Part shown: piece after piece, positions 26,909-36,317 of the stretch
Numbering within the stretch: position 1 is the first letter of the stretch
How the letters are laid out: each line of letters starts with the position of its first letter
Program-made: the position numbers and the translations under genes
Notes under the pieces: model-generated
Database searches by the model: none
Told to the model about the DNA's origin: nothing
The model's input: only the letters and a program-made list of their open reading frames with translations
Assembly: GCA_031316155.1 (NCBI GenBank)
Contig: JALDRB010000003.1
Location: forward strand, 251,394-315,393
Reading direction: 5' to 3'
Source of the DNA: Candidatus Scalindua sp.
GTDB lineage: Bacteria; Planctomycetota; Brocadiia; Brocadiales; Scalinduaceae
DNA length: 64,000 nt

Positions 26909-28129
26909 TTGATCTTGAATGTACAATATTATATTTGTATGCTTTATTCTCCATCAAGTCGAGGAAATAATAATGTTCTTATGCAAATTTCACAAGAAAT
27001 AAAGGTGAAAAATAATAGCTTACGTGTATCTCACAAATCAGTGACAATTGGTGCGTATGTTTATCCGGGTTGGCATGCATGTCCGGAAAGGGATCGAAAT
27101 TTTCCGAAAGGATGGAGTGAATGGGATATTGTTTTGAATGCCCCGTCCAGGTTTCCGGGACACAATCAGCCGCGGATTCCTTTGAGAGGTACGTATGATG
27201 ATTCAGTTTCATCCACATCACGAAACCAGGTTTCTCTTGCATGCAAGTATGGTATTGATTTCTTCGTTTACGGCTTCTTCTGGTCGCGTGGTAAGCGTGT
27301 ATTGAGGGATGCCCTGGACAAAGGGTTTCTGGCTGAAGGTGACGCGAGTGGTTTTCCTTTTTCACTTATGTGGGCAAACCGTATGCCTCGAGGTGTTCTT
27401 CCCGTCAAGCTGGATCCCGGACCGGAAATTGATCCCGGCCGCCTGGTGTATACGGACCAGAATGATTTTTTAAACCTGATCAAGTTTCTGGAGGAGAGAT
27501 ATTTTCGACGTAATAATTATTTCCGGATTCAGGGAATGCCACTTTTTTCTATCTTTGACAGTACTTTTTTTCTTCGTCAGTTGGGTTTGGAACTTGCAAA
27601 TGAGACGATACATCTGGCAAAAGAGTATCTTTCTGAGAAGGGGTACCCGGGGCTTCACCTGATGGCCATTAATCCGGTACTATCAAGAATGGTGGATTTC
27701 AGGAGAGCGGGTTTTGATAGTGTGAGCCACTACGTCTGGCTTCCTGACTGGAAAGGTAGTTATCTGCAGGATTATGGTAAATTAATAAAGAAACGAAGCA
27801 GTGAATGGAAAGAGTTTGCGGGGAAGGCACGTCTTCCCTATTTTCCTTCGGTGTCACCCGGTTGGGATGCAACTCCACGGGCTGCTGTTGACGGTTCTCA
27901 ATTGCTTCGGCGCTATCCCTGGTGGCCTGTGGTAGTGGGTGAGAATCCGTCACTCTTTTCAGATTTTCTCGGACGGGCAATACGATTTACAAAAAACCAC
28001 AACGTCTCTCAACTCTGTTTTATCGCTTCATGGAATGAATGGAGTGAAGGGCACTATCTGGAACCAGACAGACGTTTCGGTACTGAGTGGCTTGAGGCCG
28101 TCAGGAAGGAGAAAGAAGATGGCTTCTGA
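26909..28129 (+). CDS. WbsX/GH99-like glycan protein
   Basis: The soluble protein of up to 406 residues contains IGAYVYPGWHACPERD, KYGIDFFVYGFFWSRGKRVL, PYFPSVSPGWDATPR and FIASWNEWSEGHYLEPD, the markers of the WbsX or GH99-like family, proteins tied to polysaccharide gene clusters with hydrolase-like barrels. The true start may be ATG 26981. Its last 11 bases overlap the start of the radical SAM gene, so the two are surely one operon. No other glycan genes are adjacent. Confidence 0.8.
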   Translation: MILNVQYYICMLYSPSSRGNNNVLMQISQEIKVKNNSLRVSHKSVTIGAYVYPGWHACPERDRNFPKGWSEWDIVLNAPSRFPGHNQPRIPLRGTYDDSVSSTSRNQVSLACKYGIDFFVYGFFWSRGKRVLRDALDKGFLAEGDASGFPFSLMWANRMPRGVLPVKLDPGPEIDPGRLVYTDQNDFLNLIKFLEERYFRRNNYFRIQGMPLFSIFDSTFFLRQLGLELANETIHLAKEYLSEKGYPGLHLMAINPVLSRMVDFRRAGFDSVSHYVWLPDWKGSYLQDYGKLIKKRSSEWKEFAGKARLPYFPSVSPGWDATPRAAVDGSQLLRRYPWWPVVVGENPSLFSDFLGRAIRFTKNHNVSQLCFIASWNEWSEGHYLEPDRRFGTEWLEAVRKEKEDGF

Positions 28130-29033
28130 CTGGACATTTGTGTCGGTGGATGTTGAACTGACCAACCACTGTATGAGTGATTGTATAATGTGTCCACGTG
28201 AAGCGATATCAAGGCCCACGGGCTTCATGACAGAGGTGGTTTTTAATAAGCTTTCTGAGAAACTCATTGACGAAGGAAGCCTCATAACCTTTTCGGGTAT
28301 GGGAGATCCTCTCTTACATCCTAAGGTGTTTGAATGGATTTGCTCGGTTCGGCTCAGAGGTGGTATCATAGGTGTTGTCGTAAATCCTGATGCGCTGCAT
28401 AGTCGTAATTCCAGGAAGCTCGTAAAAGCCGGGCCGAATTCTATTACTCTTTCCTTTCCAAGTCTTCGGGAAAAGGTATTTGAACGGTTGTGTCCAAGTA
28501 TCTCTTTCTCTGATGCACTTAACAGGGCGAAGGAATTGATTGGTCTTGCCAGAGGGAACGTGGGCCTGAGAGTAATGGGCATACAAACAGACATCAACCG
28601 GAATGAGTCAGTTGAGTATGCAAGTTTCTGGCGCAATCTGGGAGTGCCATCAAGTGTAACTGCATGTCACGGTCGTGGTGGAAATGTAAGGGTAGCAGGC
28701 ATATACAGCCCTGAATCTTTCGAGATTGAGTACGGACGATGCGGTCTCTTCTCTTTTCATACCTTTGTTACCTGGGAAGGAGAGGTGCTTGCGTGCTGTC
28801 ATGACCTGACAGGTTCAACAGGCATCGGAAGCCTCGTGAAACTGGATATTTCTTTGATTGTTGAACGGAAACAGAGGATTATCATGAAGGGGGGCATGCC
28901 GTTTTCCGTATGCCGTCAATGTGATGAGCCTCTGAGACGATGTGTTATTCCGCAGGGATTACCGCCTGCAAGCAGAAAAGAGCGAAACCGTTTTTTTCGT
29001 GAAGTTTCCCGTAACACGGAATATTCGTTGTAA
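28119..29033 (+). CDS. radical SAM/SPASM protein
   Basis: ATG 28119 (MASDWTFVSVDVEL) with AAGGAGAAAG upstream. The C-x3-C-x2-C cluster motif is in NHCMSDCIMCP at residues about 18-25, followed by TFSGMGDPLLHPKV, the usual second strand. A cysteine-rich C-terminal region (CGLFSF, ACCHD, CRQCDEPLRRC) fits auxiliary SPASM clusters. Such enzymes modify peptides, sugars or cofactors; the coupling with a glycan protein hints at sugar chemistry, but that is inference. Confidence 0.85.
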   Translation: MASDWTFVSVDVELTNHCMSDCIMCPREAISRPTGFMTEVVFNKLSEKLIDEGSLITFSGMGDPLLHPKVFEWICSVRLRGGIIGVVVNPDALHSRNSRKLVKAGPNSITLSFPSLREKVFERLCPSISFSDALNRAKELIGLARGNVGLRVMGIQTDINRNESVEYASFWRNLGVPSSVTACHGRGGNVRVAGIYSPESFEIEYGRCGLFSFHTFVTWEGEVLACCHDLTGSTGIGSLVKLDISLIVERKQRIIMKGGMPFSVCRQCDEPLRRCVIPQGLPPASRKERNRFFREVSRNTEYSL

Positions 29034-29324
29034 CCGAGAACAACCTTAATTGTAAATGTATTGCTCTATGTATATATAACTTAGTAAAAATATTTTAATC
29101 ATTCCTTTTTTATATGTGCGTTAGTACATACTCAAAATGGCGTTAAGCAAGCGACCTGCCCTGTAGAATAGATTATTTCAGGTTACTGGGTATGTTTAGC
29201 AAAAAGAGAAAAGCGCTTAACCTCATATGTCCTCTTAAGTATTATTCAACAGGGCTTGGATGTCGTTACCCGCCCGGCCTACTGGCCATTCGCCAGCCCA
29301 ACGAGCGTTCTGGCGGAGACGGGT
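29034..29324. other. 291 bases without a gene
   Basis: AT-rich at first, then a GC-rich palindromic patch (CCCGCCCGGCCTACTGGCC) that introduces repeat copy 4. Confidence 0.4.
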
Positions 29325-29515
29325 AAGCACCAAATAATAAATTCCAAATAACAAATAAACCACAATACACAAGCACAAAGTTCCAAACTGGTTTTGAAAA
29401 AACAAAGGGGTTTGTCATTTCATGCATTGAATTTGTAATTTGTTTGTAATTTGTTTGTAATTTGTGATTTGAGATTTGTAATTTATTAACTCCTGTTTGT
29501 TTCTGATTCGTCTAA
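29325..29515. repeat. dispersed AT-rich inverted repeat, copy 4
   Basis: Very close to copy 1: AAGCACCAAATAATAAATTC at the left, TTTGTGATTTGAGATTTGTA and AACTCCTGTTTGTTTCTG at the right. TTTGTAATTTG is tandemly repeated in the right arm. The conserved tail runs into the end of the next minus-strand gene. Confidence 0.8.
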
Positions 29516-29565
29516 GTTACGCACATTAAAGGCGCAAGAATTTTGCCGAAGGCCTAATTTGATAG

Positions 29566-30078
29566 TCAGTTGGATTCTTCTTCATCAATAAACGTTCCAT
29601 AGGGGCCACGAATGATGTCATGATTTTCCTCTTCGGCAATTTTTTTATCAGGAGTCTTTATTTGGACACTTCCACTTATAGATCTGAATAAGGATTGTGA
29701 AATCTCTACCCGAAACGAACTGCCAAAATGTTTTGCCTTTTCAAAGTGGTAATTATCATAATCATAAGTAAGATGAAGAGGACTCTTGTCTTTTTTGCCG
29801 ATAAGGGCATTTCCTTCCTGATCGTAAAGAGTTATACTTAGTTTTTTGTTGCAAGGTGTCCAGGAAGTATCAATTTCAATACGACCGGGATATTCCACTT
29901 TAAAGATGATTTCTCTTGGTCGCATATCAGTGCTGTCTTTAAATCCGCTCGTCAGTTCAAACCGGTGAACCTCAACTGCAGCGAAACTACAAGCCTGGTC
30001 AGCGCATGTTAACGCAAGTATGATGGAGAAGAGAAACAAAATTGTACGATGCGGTTTGCTCAATAAAGAATCATTCAT
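29566..30078 (-). CDS. secreted protein of unknown function
   Basis: ATG 30078 with AGGAGG upstream is preferred. A signal peptide (about residues 12-34, TILFLFSIILALTCADQACS) precedes a beta-rich domain (RFELTSGFKDS, FKVEYPGRIEIDTSW, LSITLYDQEGNALIG). It resembles periplasmic beta-sandwich domains, but no family is recognised. Confidence 0.6.
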   Translation of the reverse strand: MNDSLLSKPHRTILFLFSIILALTCADQACSFAAVEVHRFELTSGFKDSTDMRPREIIFKVEYPGRIEIDTSWTPCNKKLSITLYDQEGNALIGKKDKSPLHLTYDYDNYHFEKAKHFGSSFRVEISQSLFRSISGSVQIKTPDKKIAEEENHDIIRGPYGTFIDEEESN

Positions 30079-30194
30079 ATGAGCTCCTCCTAAAAACACA
30101 GAGAATTCGTGAGCACAGGAACGGTGAGTAAGGAGGTGATTGTAACATTTTCCATTGACATTATAAATTGAATTTTCTATGCTATTCCTCCGTT

Positions 30195-30216
30195 AAAAAA
30201 AGCCAGTGCTTTTTTT
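30195..30216. terminator. A-rich/T-rich hairpin, terminator-like
   Basis: AAAAAAAGC-CAGT-GCTTTTTTT forms a 9-base stem with a 4-base loop. It lies upstream of both divergent neighbours, which is unusual for a terminator; it may insulate them. Confidence 0.4.
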
Positions 30217-30266
30217 TAATAATTGAATAACAAATAAGTGTATATTGTTAAGGAGGTTAAGAGAGT

Positions 30267-31055
30267 ATGGATTGGGGAATGAGAAACCGTTTAGCACAGA
30301 TCATTAAGCCGAATGGACGTTGTATGTTTATGCCAATAGATCATGGGTATTTTCTGGGACCAACCAATAATCTGGAAAGACCGGGAGAGACGATTAAGCC
30401 CATAATTGAGTATAGTGATGCGCTTTTTGTTACCAGGGGTGTATTGCGTTCTGCTATAAACCCTGATAACAGCAAACCCATCATTCTCCGTGTATCTGGT
30501 GGTACCAGTGTAGTCGGTGGAGACCTGGCAAATGAGGGAATCACCACTTCCATAAAAGAGGCCCTCCGACTCAATGTTGCAGCTGTTGGTTTATCAGTCT
30601 TTATCGGGAGTGACTACGAGCGTCAAACGTTGTTAAGTCTTGGTAAACTTGTAGATGAGTGCGAGGAATATGGTATCCCCGTAATGGCCGTAACCGCAGT
30701 AGGTAAAGAATTGGAGAAACGAGATGCACGGTATCTTGCTCTCTGCTGTCGCATTGCTGCAGAACTGGGAGCCAGGGTTGTAAAAACATACTGGTGTGAA
30801 GAGTTTGAAAAGGTGACAAACGGATGTCCGGTTCCCGTTGTCATAGCAGGTGGGCCTAAATTTGATACCGAACTTCCTGTCTTTGAATTTGTTTACGATG
30901 GTATGCAAAAGGGAGCTATTGGCGTAAATCTGGGTAGGAATATATGGCAGCACCCATATCCGGTCGCAATGGCGAAGGCCCTGCACGCAATAATACACAA
31001 AGACGCTACACCAAAAGAGGCGAATGAGATTTTTAACGAAACCAAGAGGCAGTAA
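30267..31055 (+). CDS. class I (DhnA/LsrF-type) aldolase
   Basis: AAGGAGGTTA stands 9 bases before the ATG. The 262-residue barrel reads CMFMPIDHGYFLGPTNNLER at the start and GARVVKTYWCEEFEKV with the Schiff-base lysine, as in LsrF, archaeal fructose-bisphosphate aldolase and ADH synthase. The family acts on phosphorylated sugars or makes the first precursor of an alternative shikimate route. The exact substrate cannot be read. The following zinc dehydrogenase suggests a two-step sugar or polyol pathway. Confidence 0.85.
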   Translation: MDWGMRNRLAQIIKPNGRCMFMPIDHGYFLGPTNNLERPGETIKPIIEYSDALFVTRGVLRSAINPDNSKPIILRVSGGTSVVGGDLANEGITTSIKEALRLNVAAVGLSVFIGSDYERQTLLSLGKLVDECEEYGIPVMAVTAVGKELEKRDARYLALCCRIAAELGARVVKTYWCEEFEKVTNGCPVPVVIAGGPKFDTELPVFEFVYDGMQKGAIGVNLGRNIWQHPYPVAMAKALHAIIHKDATPKEANEIFNETKRQ

Positions 31056-31114
31056 TAGTATAGTCCCTTAGTAAAATATTTTAACTACCGTTTATAATGA
31101 TGAGAAGCAGAAAT

Positions 31115-32140
31115 ATGCGCGTGGCGATGTATTACAGCAATAGCGATATAAAAGTGGAAGAAGTGCCTGTTCCGCAGATTGGCCCGGGTGAGGTATTGAT
31201 AAAGACACAGGCATGCGGTGTCTGCGGAAGTGATGTTATGGAGTGGTATCGTATCAATAAAGCACCTCTGGTACTTGGTCACGAAGCTACTGGCACAATC
31301 ACGGAAATAGGAGAAGGAGTTGAAAGTTTTAAGATGGGGGACAGGGTATTCGTATCTCACCATGTTCCCTGCAATACCTGTCACTACTGTCTGGAGGGCA
31401 ACCACACAGTCTGTGATACCCTCCGAAGTACGAATTTTGATCCAGGAGGTTTTGCGGAATACATACGTGTTCCGCGTATTAATGTAGACAGGGGAGTCTT
31501 CCGGCTACCGGACAATGTATCGTTTGAAGAGGGGACGTTAATTGAGCCATTGGCCTGTGTAATTCGTGGCCACAGATTAGCGCGCATAGAACCCGGCCAT
31601 ACGGTAGTTGTAATCGGTAGTGGTATTTCAGGGCTCCTCCAGGTGTTACTGGCTCGAGCAACAGGTGCAGGGATTGTAATTGCCACAGACATAAATACTC
31701 ACCGGCTGAATTTTGCAAAAAAATTTGGTGCAGATTTCGTAATACCTGCCAGCGAGGATCTGCCTTCTCAAATACTCAAGGTAAATGGTAAAAGACTCGC
31801 AGACCGCGTTATTGCCAGCACGGGTGCACTTCCGGCTTTAGCTACAGCCTTACGTTCGGTTGATCGTGCAGGTACCGTTCTCTTCTTTGCACCTACAGAT
31901 CCTGGCATAGATCTTCCGATTCCATTTAATGACCTGTGGCGGAATTGTATACATTTAATACCAACATACGGTGCTGCTCCTCTTGACATCGCAGTAGCCA
32001 TAGACTTAATTGGTTCTGGTCGTGTTTCTGTACGTGAAATGATAACACATCGTTTAGGATTGGCGGAGACGGAAAGCGGATTTCAGCTTGTTACTGACGC
32101 TCGAGAGTCGATCAAGGTAATTATTGAGCCTCATAGATAG
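31115..32140 (+). CDS. zinc-dependent medium-chain dehydrogenase
   Basis: The start MRVAMYYSNSDIKVEEVPVP is typical of sorbitol/threonine-dehydrogenase-like enzymes. ATG 31097 is possible too. Catalytic zinc ligands (CGVCGSD, GHEATG) and the four-cysteine structural zinc site (CNTCHYCLEGNHTVC) are present. The NAD site is GSGISGLLQ. It oxidises a secondary alcohol of a sugar or polyol. It follows the aldolase gene after 59 bases and is probably co-transcribed. Confidence 0.85.
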   Translation: MRVAMYYSNSDIKVEEVPVPQIGPGEVLIKTQACGVCGSDVMEWYRINKAPLVLGHEATGTITEIGEGVESFKMGDRVFVSHHVPCNTCHYCLEGNHTVCDTLRSTNFDPGGFAEYIRVPRINVDRGVFRLPDNVSFEEGTLIEPLACVIRGHRLARIEPGHTVVVIGSGISGLLQVLLARATGAGIVIATDINTHRLNFAKKFGADFVIPASEDLPSQILKVNGKRLADRVIASTGALPALATALRSVDRAGTVLFFAPTDPGIDLPIPFNDLWRNCIHLIPTYGAAPLDIAVAIDLIGSGRVSVREMITHRLGLAETESGFQLVTDARESIKVIIEPHR

Positions 32141-32168
32141 GAGTTCATGTAAGACTTGCCATATGTTG

Positions 32169-32612
32169 TCAAAAATCTGAATCATTGTATCTGGTATAGT
32201 CAGAATCGATCATTTTTTCTATTTTTGAGAGTTTTGCTTCTAACTTGTTGATCTTCTTTGTTAAATCTCTAAAGACCAAAAAACCCAATATTAACAACAG
32301 TACAGTGTAAACAACAACAAAAATTGTTGCGGGGTTTTCCTTTGGTTTTGGCGGGCGAAATTTGGTTTCATAAGCAGGTTCATGGTCACCTATAACAACC
32401 GTTCGACGTTTTTGGGTTGTGCCTTGGGTTTCATAAGGTTGATCCAGATTAGCCTTATATCCTGATTCTGCAACTTCTTCCTCTTTATCTTGAGGTGTTA
32501 TCGGTATTTTTATCTTCCCTGGTTGATCTGATTTGTTAAATGTCTCTTTCTCTTCACTTTTTTTCCTTTAACCAGCTAAGAGGGTCCCCGCCAAGCGCTT
32601 TTTTTTCTCCAC
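32169..32612 (-). pseudogene. single-pass membrane protein linked to parA, two frameshifts
   Basis: GTG 32612 follows AGGAGG. Corrected for two changes in A-runs (A8 near 32601, A7 near 32565), the protein reads MEKKALGGDPLSWLK, a disordered charged stretch (KIKIPITPQDKEEEV, RRTVVIGDHEPAYE), one membrane segment (TIFVVVYTVLLLILGFLVF) and a coiled coil (RDLTKKINKLEAKLSKIEKM). The gene lies 20 bases behind parA on the same strand. It may tether ParA to the membrane, but that is inference. Both breaks lie in homopolymers and may be sequencing errors. Confidence 0.6.
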
Positions 32613-32632
32613 ATAACCTCCTTTTATTTATT

Positions 32633-33469
32633 TTATGAATTGGTGGAAAGGACGTTTACTGAAACTTTTGCAGTTGGTGCCGTTTGTCTCAACTCTTCCT
32701 TGAATGTCTTTGCCTCCTGATCTATTATTTCCTTTGTCAGAGCAGCGTAATCTTTTGCTCCATTGGAATCAGGTGCATATGTCATAATTGGCATACCATG
32801 GCTGGGTGATTCTGATAGTTTAACATTCTTCCGAATAGCGGTTTTAAACACCTTATCCTCAAAATACTCTTTAATCTTATCGAGTACTTCATGTCCCAGA
32901 TTTGTTCTGCTATCATACATGCAAGGAATAATGCCCGTAATTTCAAGCTCCTCATTCAATCGCTTCTTGATGAGCTCAAACGTTTGGAACAGCTTGCTGA
33001 CACCCTGCAGAGCAAAATACTCGGTTTGTAAAGGTATAATTATCTCTCTAACAATAGTTAATGCATTGAGCGTAAGAAGTCCCAGAGACGGAGGGCAGTC
33101 AATCAATACATAGTCATATTTATATAACATATTTTCGAGATTGAATTTAATCACGGTTTCACGGCCTACGGTATTAACAAGCTCTATCTCTGCACTTGAA
33201 AGATCTATATTAGAAGGAATCAAATCCAGTCCACTTATTTCCGTCTTTCTCACAACTTCGTCAGGCTTATGTGTTCCGTTTATTATTTCATAAATTGAGA
33301 GACCTCTGCTATGAATGTCAACACCGAAGTGAATGCTTAGATTGGCTTGAGGGTCAAGATCTATTAAGAGTACTTTTTTTCCTAACAGAGCAAGAGCTGC
33401 CCCAACATTCGCTGTTGAGGTTGTTTTCCCAACGCCACCCTTCTGATTTATAAACGCTATACTTCGCAT
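32633..33469 (-). CDS. parA: ParA-family ATPase
   Basis: The deviant Walker A KGGVGKTT (10-17), LLIDLDPQANLS and DYVLIDCPPSLGLLT are those of chromosomal ParA/Soj. The 278 residues are a full-length protein without an N-terminal HTH. It binds DNA cooperatively and positions cargo. ParB is not next to it; instead a membrane protein gene follows directly, so this may be an orphan ParA that places a membrane or cytoplasmic complex. Confidence 0.9.
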   Translation of the reverse strand: MRSIAFINQKGGVGKTTSTANVGAALALLGKKVLLIDLDPQANLSIHFGVDIHSRGLSIYEIINGTHKPDEVVRKTEISGLDLIPSNIDLSSAEIELVNTVGRETVIKFNLENMLYKYDYVLIDCPPSLGLLTLNALTIVREIIIPLQTEYFALQGVSKLFQTFELIKKRLNEELEITGIIPCMYDSRTNLGHEVLDKIKEYFEDKVFKTAIRKNVKLSESPSHGMPIMTYAPDSNGAKDYAALTKEIIDQEAKTFKEELRQTAPTAKVSVNVLSTNS

Positions 33470-33671
33470 GTATTTCTTCTCGCCTGCACGGTTTGCTAGA
33501 TCGATAGATATATAACATTAATGATTGTAAACGTACAAAATATAACTTGTCAAGTAAAATTACATCCAAAATATTAAAAGAATGGAATAATAGAGTGTTT
33601 TGTATTATAATAAAATCATCGAATTGAGAATTTCTGTTAAACGTAAAGATTTATTAAGGATACAGGATAAG

Positions 33672-34214
33672 ATGAGAACGTGTTCAAAAGCAAAGGAAAA
33701 AAACAAGAAATCTAGTTTCTTTATACCATTTTTTATACAGGGGCGCAACCAATCATTCTTAATCATCAGCATTATAATGGTTGCAATTACCATGGTTTTT
33801 ACCCTGTCTTGTGAAAGGGTTGAAAAACCTGATGAAGCAGCTTTTATGGATGAGGAGGAAGATTTGAGTATCCCCGAGTTACCATATGAAAATAAAGAAA
33901 TTTTCAGGATGCATATGAACTCTCTTGATGATTCTTATGAATCTCTGGAGGAATCGATTGATAGACAGGATTGGGAGGGAATACGTACGTTTGCAATGCG
34001 GATGAAAAGTTCATCTCCCGTACTTTTCACGGGCAAAAGAAAGGACGAATTGCCGCAGGATTATGTTCTCTTAGATACTAGGTTCCATTTTCATACGCTT
34101 GCGTTGGTCGAGGCGTCTGAAGCAAGAGAAATGGTAAAACTAAACCTGGAATTTGACAACGTAAAAGAAATCTGTGACGATTGTCATGTAAAATATAAAA
34201 AGAAGGATTCATAA
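33672..34214 (+). CDS. membrane-anchored monohaem cytochrome-like protein
   Basis: ATG 33672 has AGGA five bases before it. A hydrophobic segment (SFLIISIIMVAITMVFTLSC) ends in a possible lipobox Cys. The exported domain is helical (NSLDDSYESLEESIDRQDWE) and ends with EICDDCHVKYKKK, a CxxCH haem site at the C-terminus, as in the four-helix cytochrome c-prime type. The natural partner is unknown. An alternative start at 33600 adds 24 residues. Confidence 0.75.
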   Translation: MRTCSKAKEKNKKSSFFIPFFIQGRNQSFLIISIIMVAITMVFTLSCERVEKPDEAAFMDEEEDLSIPELPYENKEIFRMHMNSLDDSYESLEESIDRQDWEGIRTFAMRMKSSSPVLFTGKRKDELPQDYVLLDTRFHFHTLALVEASEAREMVKLNLEFDNVKEICDDCHVKYKKKDS

Positions 34215-34288
34215 TAAACCGTTTCCTTCCATGCACGTTCTTTTTATTGTACATCCTGAGAGAAGGGTTGCTTCACGTTTTTTAGCCA

Positions 34289-34307
34289 AGGCAAAAGGTT
34301 TTTGCCT
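34289..34307. terminator. bidirectional terminator-like hairpin
   Basis: AGGCAAAA-GGT-TTTTGCCT folds back on itself between two convergent genes, the cytochrome-like gene and the TPR gene, where a shared terminator is expected. Confidence 0.5.
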
Positions 34308-34384
34308 CCTAAACTCAATATCTCTAATTTTCAATTTCTATCACTTTGGATTTCCTTTGACTACTCGGCGACTTTGGGGGGGGA

Positions 34385-35254
34385 CTATCTCTTTTTTTGT
34401 AGCTTTTTATAGTTTTCTAACTCCTCTTCTGCTTCCTTGAGATTGCCGGTGTGTTTATATATGGTACTCAACTGGTAGTGAGCATTTGCGTGTTTTGGTG
34501 ATATTTCAAGTGCCTTTTGTAATTCCTGTATTGCTTCCTCATACATTTTATTTTCATAGTAGGCAGTGCCCAATTTGTAAAGCACTCCCGCCTTCTTTCT
34601 TCCGGTTATCTCAGGAAAGAGTACTAATGTTGCCTCATATTCTGATATAGCAGCATCAAGCATTCCTCGCTTATGATAGACTAAACCAAGATTATAATGT
34701 GCTTCTGGCATTCGTGGTGTAATATCGATTGTTTTTCTGAATTCATCAGCGGCCTTATTGTACATACTCAGCTTTGAATAAACCATTCCAAGATCATAAT
34801 GGGCACGCTCATTGTCGGGTTGAATTTCGATGATCTTTTTAAACGTCTTAATTGCTTCATCATACATTGCTTTTTCTACATAGATATTTCCGAGCTCATG
34901 AAGATATTGTGCATCATCAGGTTTATAGTCTGCACCTTCTTGAAACGTCTTTACATATTCATGAAATTTTTCTGGATTAATTCTAAACGATAGGGAAAAT
35001 TCTGTCTCAGCTTTTGCTTCCATTCCTTTTTTTTTAAATACTCGGCCCAGATGAAAGTGTGCTTCACCGTTGGAGGGATTGATCTTGATTGCCTTTTTAA
35101 AAGCGGTTATTGCCTTATCATGTAAACCCTTATTGAGAAAATCAATGCCCTGTTTGTTCCATTCGGAGCCATCGTTCCCGGTGCAACCAGGTAACGTGCA
35201 GAAAATAAGCAGTAAAATTAAATTTTTTCTTAAAACTTCTCCGAATATTTGCAT
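34385..35254 (-). CDS. TPR repeat lipoprotein
   Basis: A lipobox (LIFCTLPGC, Cys about 24) follows a membrane-like signal. About seven tetratricopeptide repeats make the rest: LHDKAITAFKKAIKINPSNG, MYDEAIKTFKKIIEIQPDNE, MYEEAIQELQKALEISPKHA. Such proteins are scaffolds for envelope complexes. It is convergent to the gene before and divergent to comF. Confidence 0.85.
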   Translation of the reverse strand: MQIFGEVLRKNLILLLIFCTLPGCTGNDGSEWNKQGIDFLNKGLHDKAITAFKKAIKINPSNGEAHFHLGRVFKKKGMEAKAETEFSLSFRINPEKFHEYVKTFQEGADYKPDDAQYLHELGNIYVEKAMYDEAIKTFKKIIEIQPDNERAHYDLGMVYSKLSMYNKAADEFRKTIDITPRMPEAHYNLGLVYHKRGMLDAAISEYEATLVLFPEITGRKKAGVLYKLGTAYYENKMYEEAIQELQKALEISPKHANAHYQLSTIYKHTGNLKEAEEELENYKKLQKKR

Positions 35255-35343
35255 TTTATAGAAAAAAAAAGATATAATAAATGTTAGTTACTTTTATTAT
35301 TAACGAGTGTGATTTTTATAATTTTTTATTTTATTATAAAATT

Positions 35344-36117
35344 ATGTCATACCGGGATCAAGAAAATAAAGGATTTGCTTCGAAGGTATTACATAACATC
35401 ATTGTAGGGTTATTGGATCTTTTGTATCCGAGGATATGTTTCGGCTGTAATAAAAGTTTTGATGAAGAAGAAAAGGGGTATATATGCCAAATGTGTCTTG
35501 AAAGCATACAGCAAAATGATTCTAAGAGATGCTATAAGTGCGGTTTGGAATTGGGCATAGGTGTATATTCTACCGACAATGGATGTCATGAATGTAAAAG
35601 AGCTAATTTGAGCTTTGAAAGAGGATTTTTTGTTTCGGGTTATTATGGGCCACTGAAAGAAATAATCAGTCAATATAAATACAATAAGCATGAATTCCTG
35701 GCGAAACCGTTGGGAGACCTTTTAGTTGAACATCTGTTGTGTCAGGGAATCGTTTCTGAAATAGATGTAATTGTGCCGGTCCCGCTTCATTGGAAGAAAA
35801 AGTTGAAAAGGGGCTTCAATCAATCGGAACTCATTGCAAAGCGGATCTCTAGGGAGTTAAGCATTCCGATCTCTGTAAACAACCTTTTCCATAAAAAAAA
35901 TACATTATCACAAACCCAACTATCACGAACAGAGCGGCAAAAAAACGTTACTGATGCATTTGTGGTTCGAAAATCGAAGATGTTTTCAAAAAAACAGATA
36001 CTCTTAATCGATGATGTATTGACAACGGGGATTACGGCTTCGGAATGTGCTCGAATTCTGATCAAAGCAGGCGCTAAAAAAGTGTTTTTGCTTGCCCTTG
36101 CAAGATCTAGATTATAA
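35344..36117 (+). CDS. comF: ComF family phosphoribosyltransferase
   Basis: Start MSYRDQENKG at 35344 is preferred over 35281. Two zinc-binding cysteine pairs (CFGC, CQMC, CYKC, CHEC) lead into the phosphoribosyltransferase domain with VPVPLHWKKKLKRGFNQ and the PRPP loop LLIDDVLTTGITASEC. ComF helps DNA uptake and replication restart in known species. No other competence gene is nearby. Confidence 0.9.
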   Translation: MSYRDQENKGFASKVLHNIIVGLLDLLYPRICFGCNKSFDEEEKGYICQMCLESIQQNDSKRCYKCGLELGIGVYSTDNGCHECKRANLSFERGFFVSGYYGPLKEIISQYKYNKHEFLAKPLGDLLVEHLLCQGIVSEIDVIVPVPLHWKKKLKRGFNQSELIAKRISRELSIPISVNNLFHKKNTLSQTQLSRTERQKNVTDAFVVRKSKMFSKKQILLIDDVLTTGITASECARILIKAGAKKVFLLALARSRL

Positions 36118-36213
36118 GTATTCTTGTTTGGAGAACACGGAAATTTTTTTACTATTAATAAAATTGTTATTCATCCGCTCTGATTTAGTCGATGGATATT
36201 AGTTATTAATCGC

Positions 36214-36242
36214 TTGACTATCCTATCTAAAATAAGTATTAT
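36214..36242 (+). promoter_or_regulatory. sigma70-like promoter before hpf
   Basis: TTGACT (36214-36219), a 17-base spacer and TATTAT (36237-36242), 76 bases before hpf. It would drive hpf, ptsN and the HPr-EI gene. Confidence 0.45.
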
Positions 36243-36317
36243 CAGTCGCGTTTTTCTTGTGATATGTTTAAAATTTAGCCATTTTAAGAGATCTACAAAA
36301 AAGAAAGGAATATAGAT

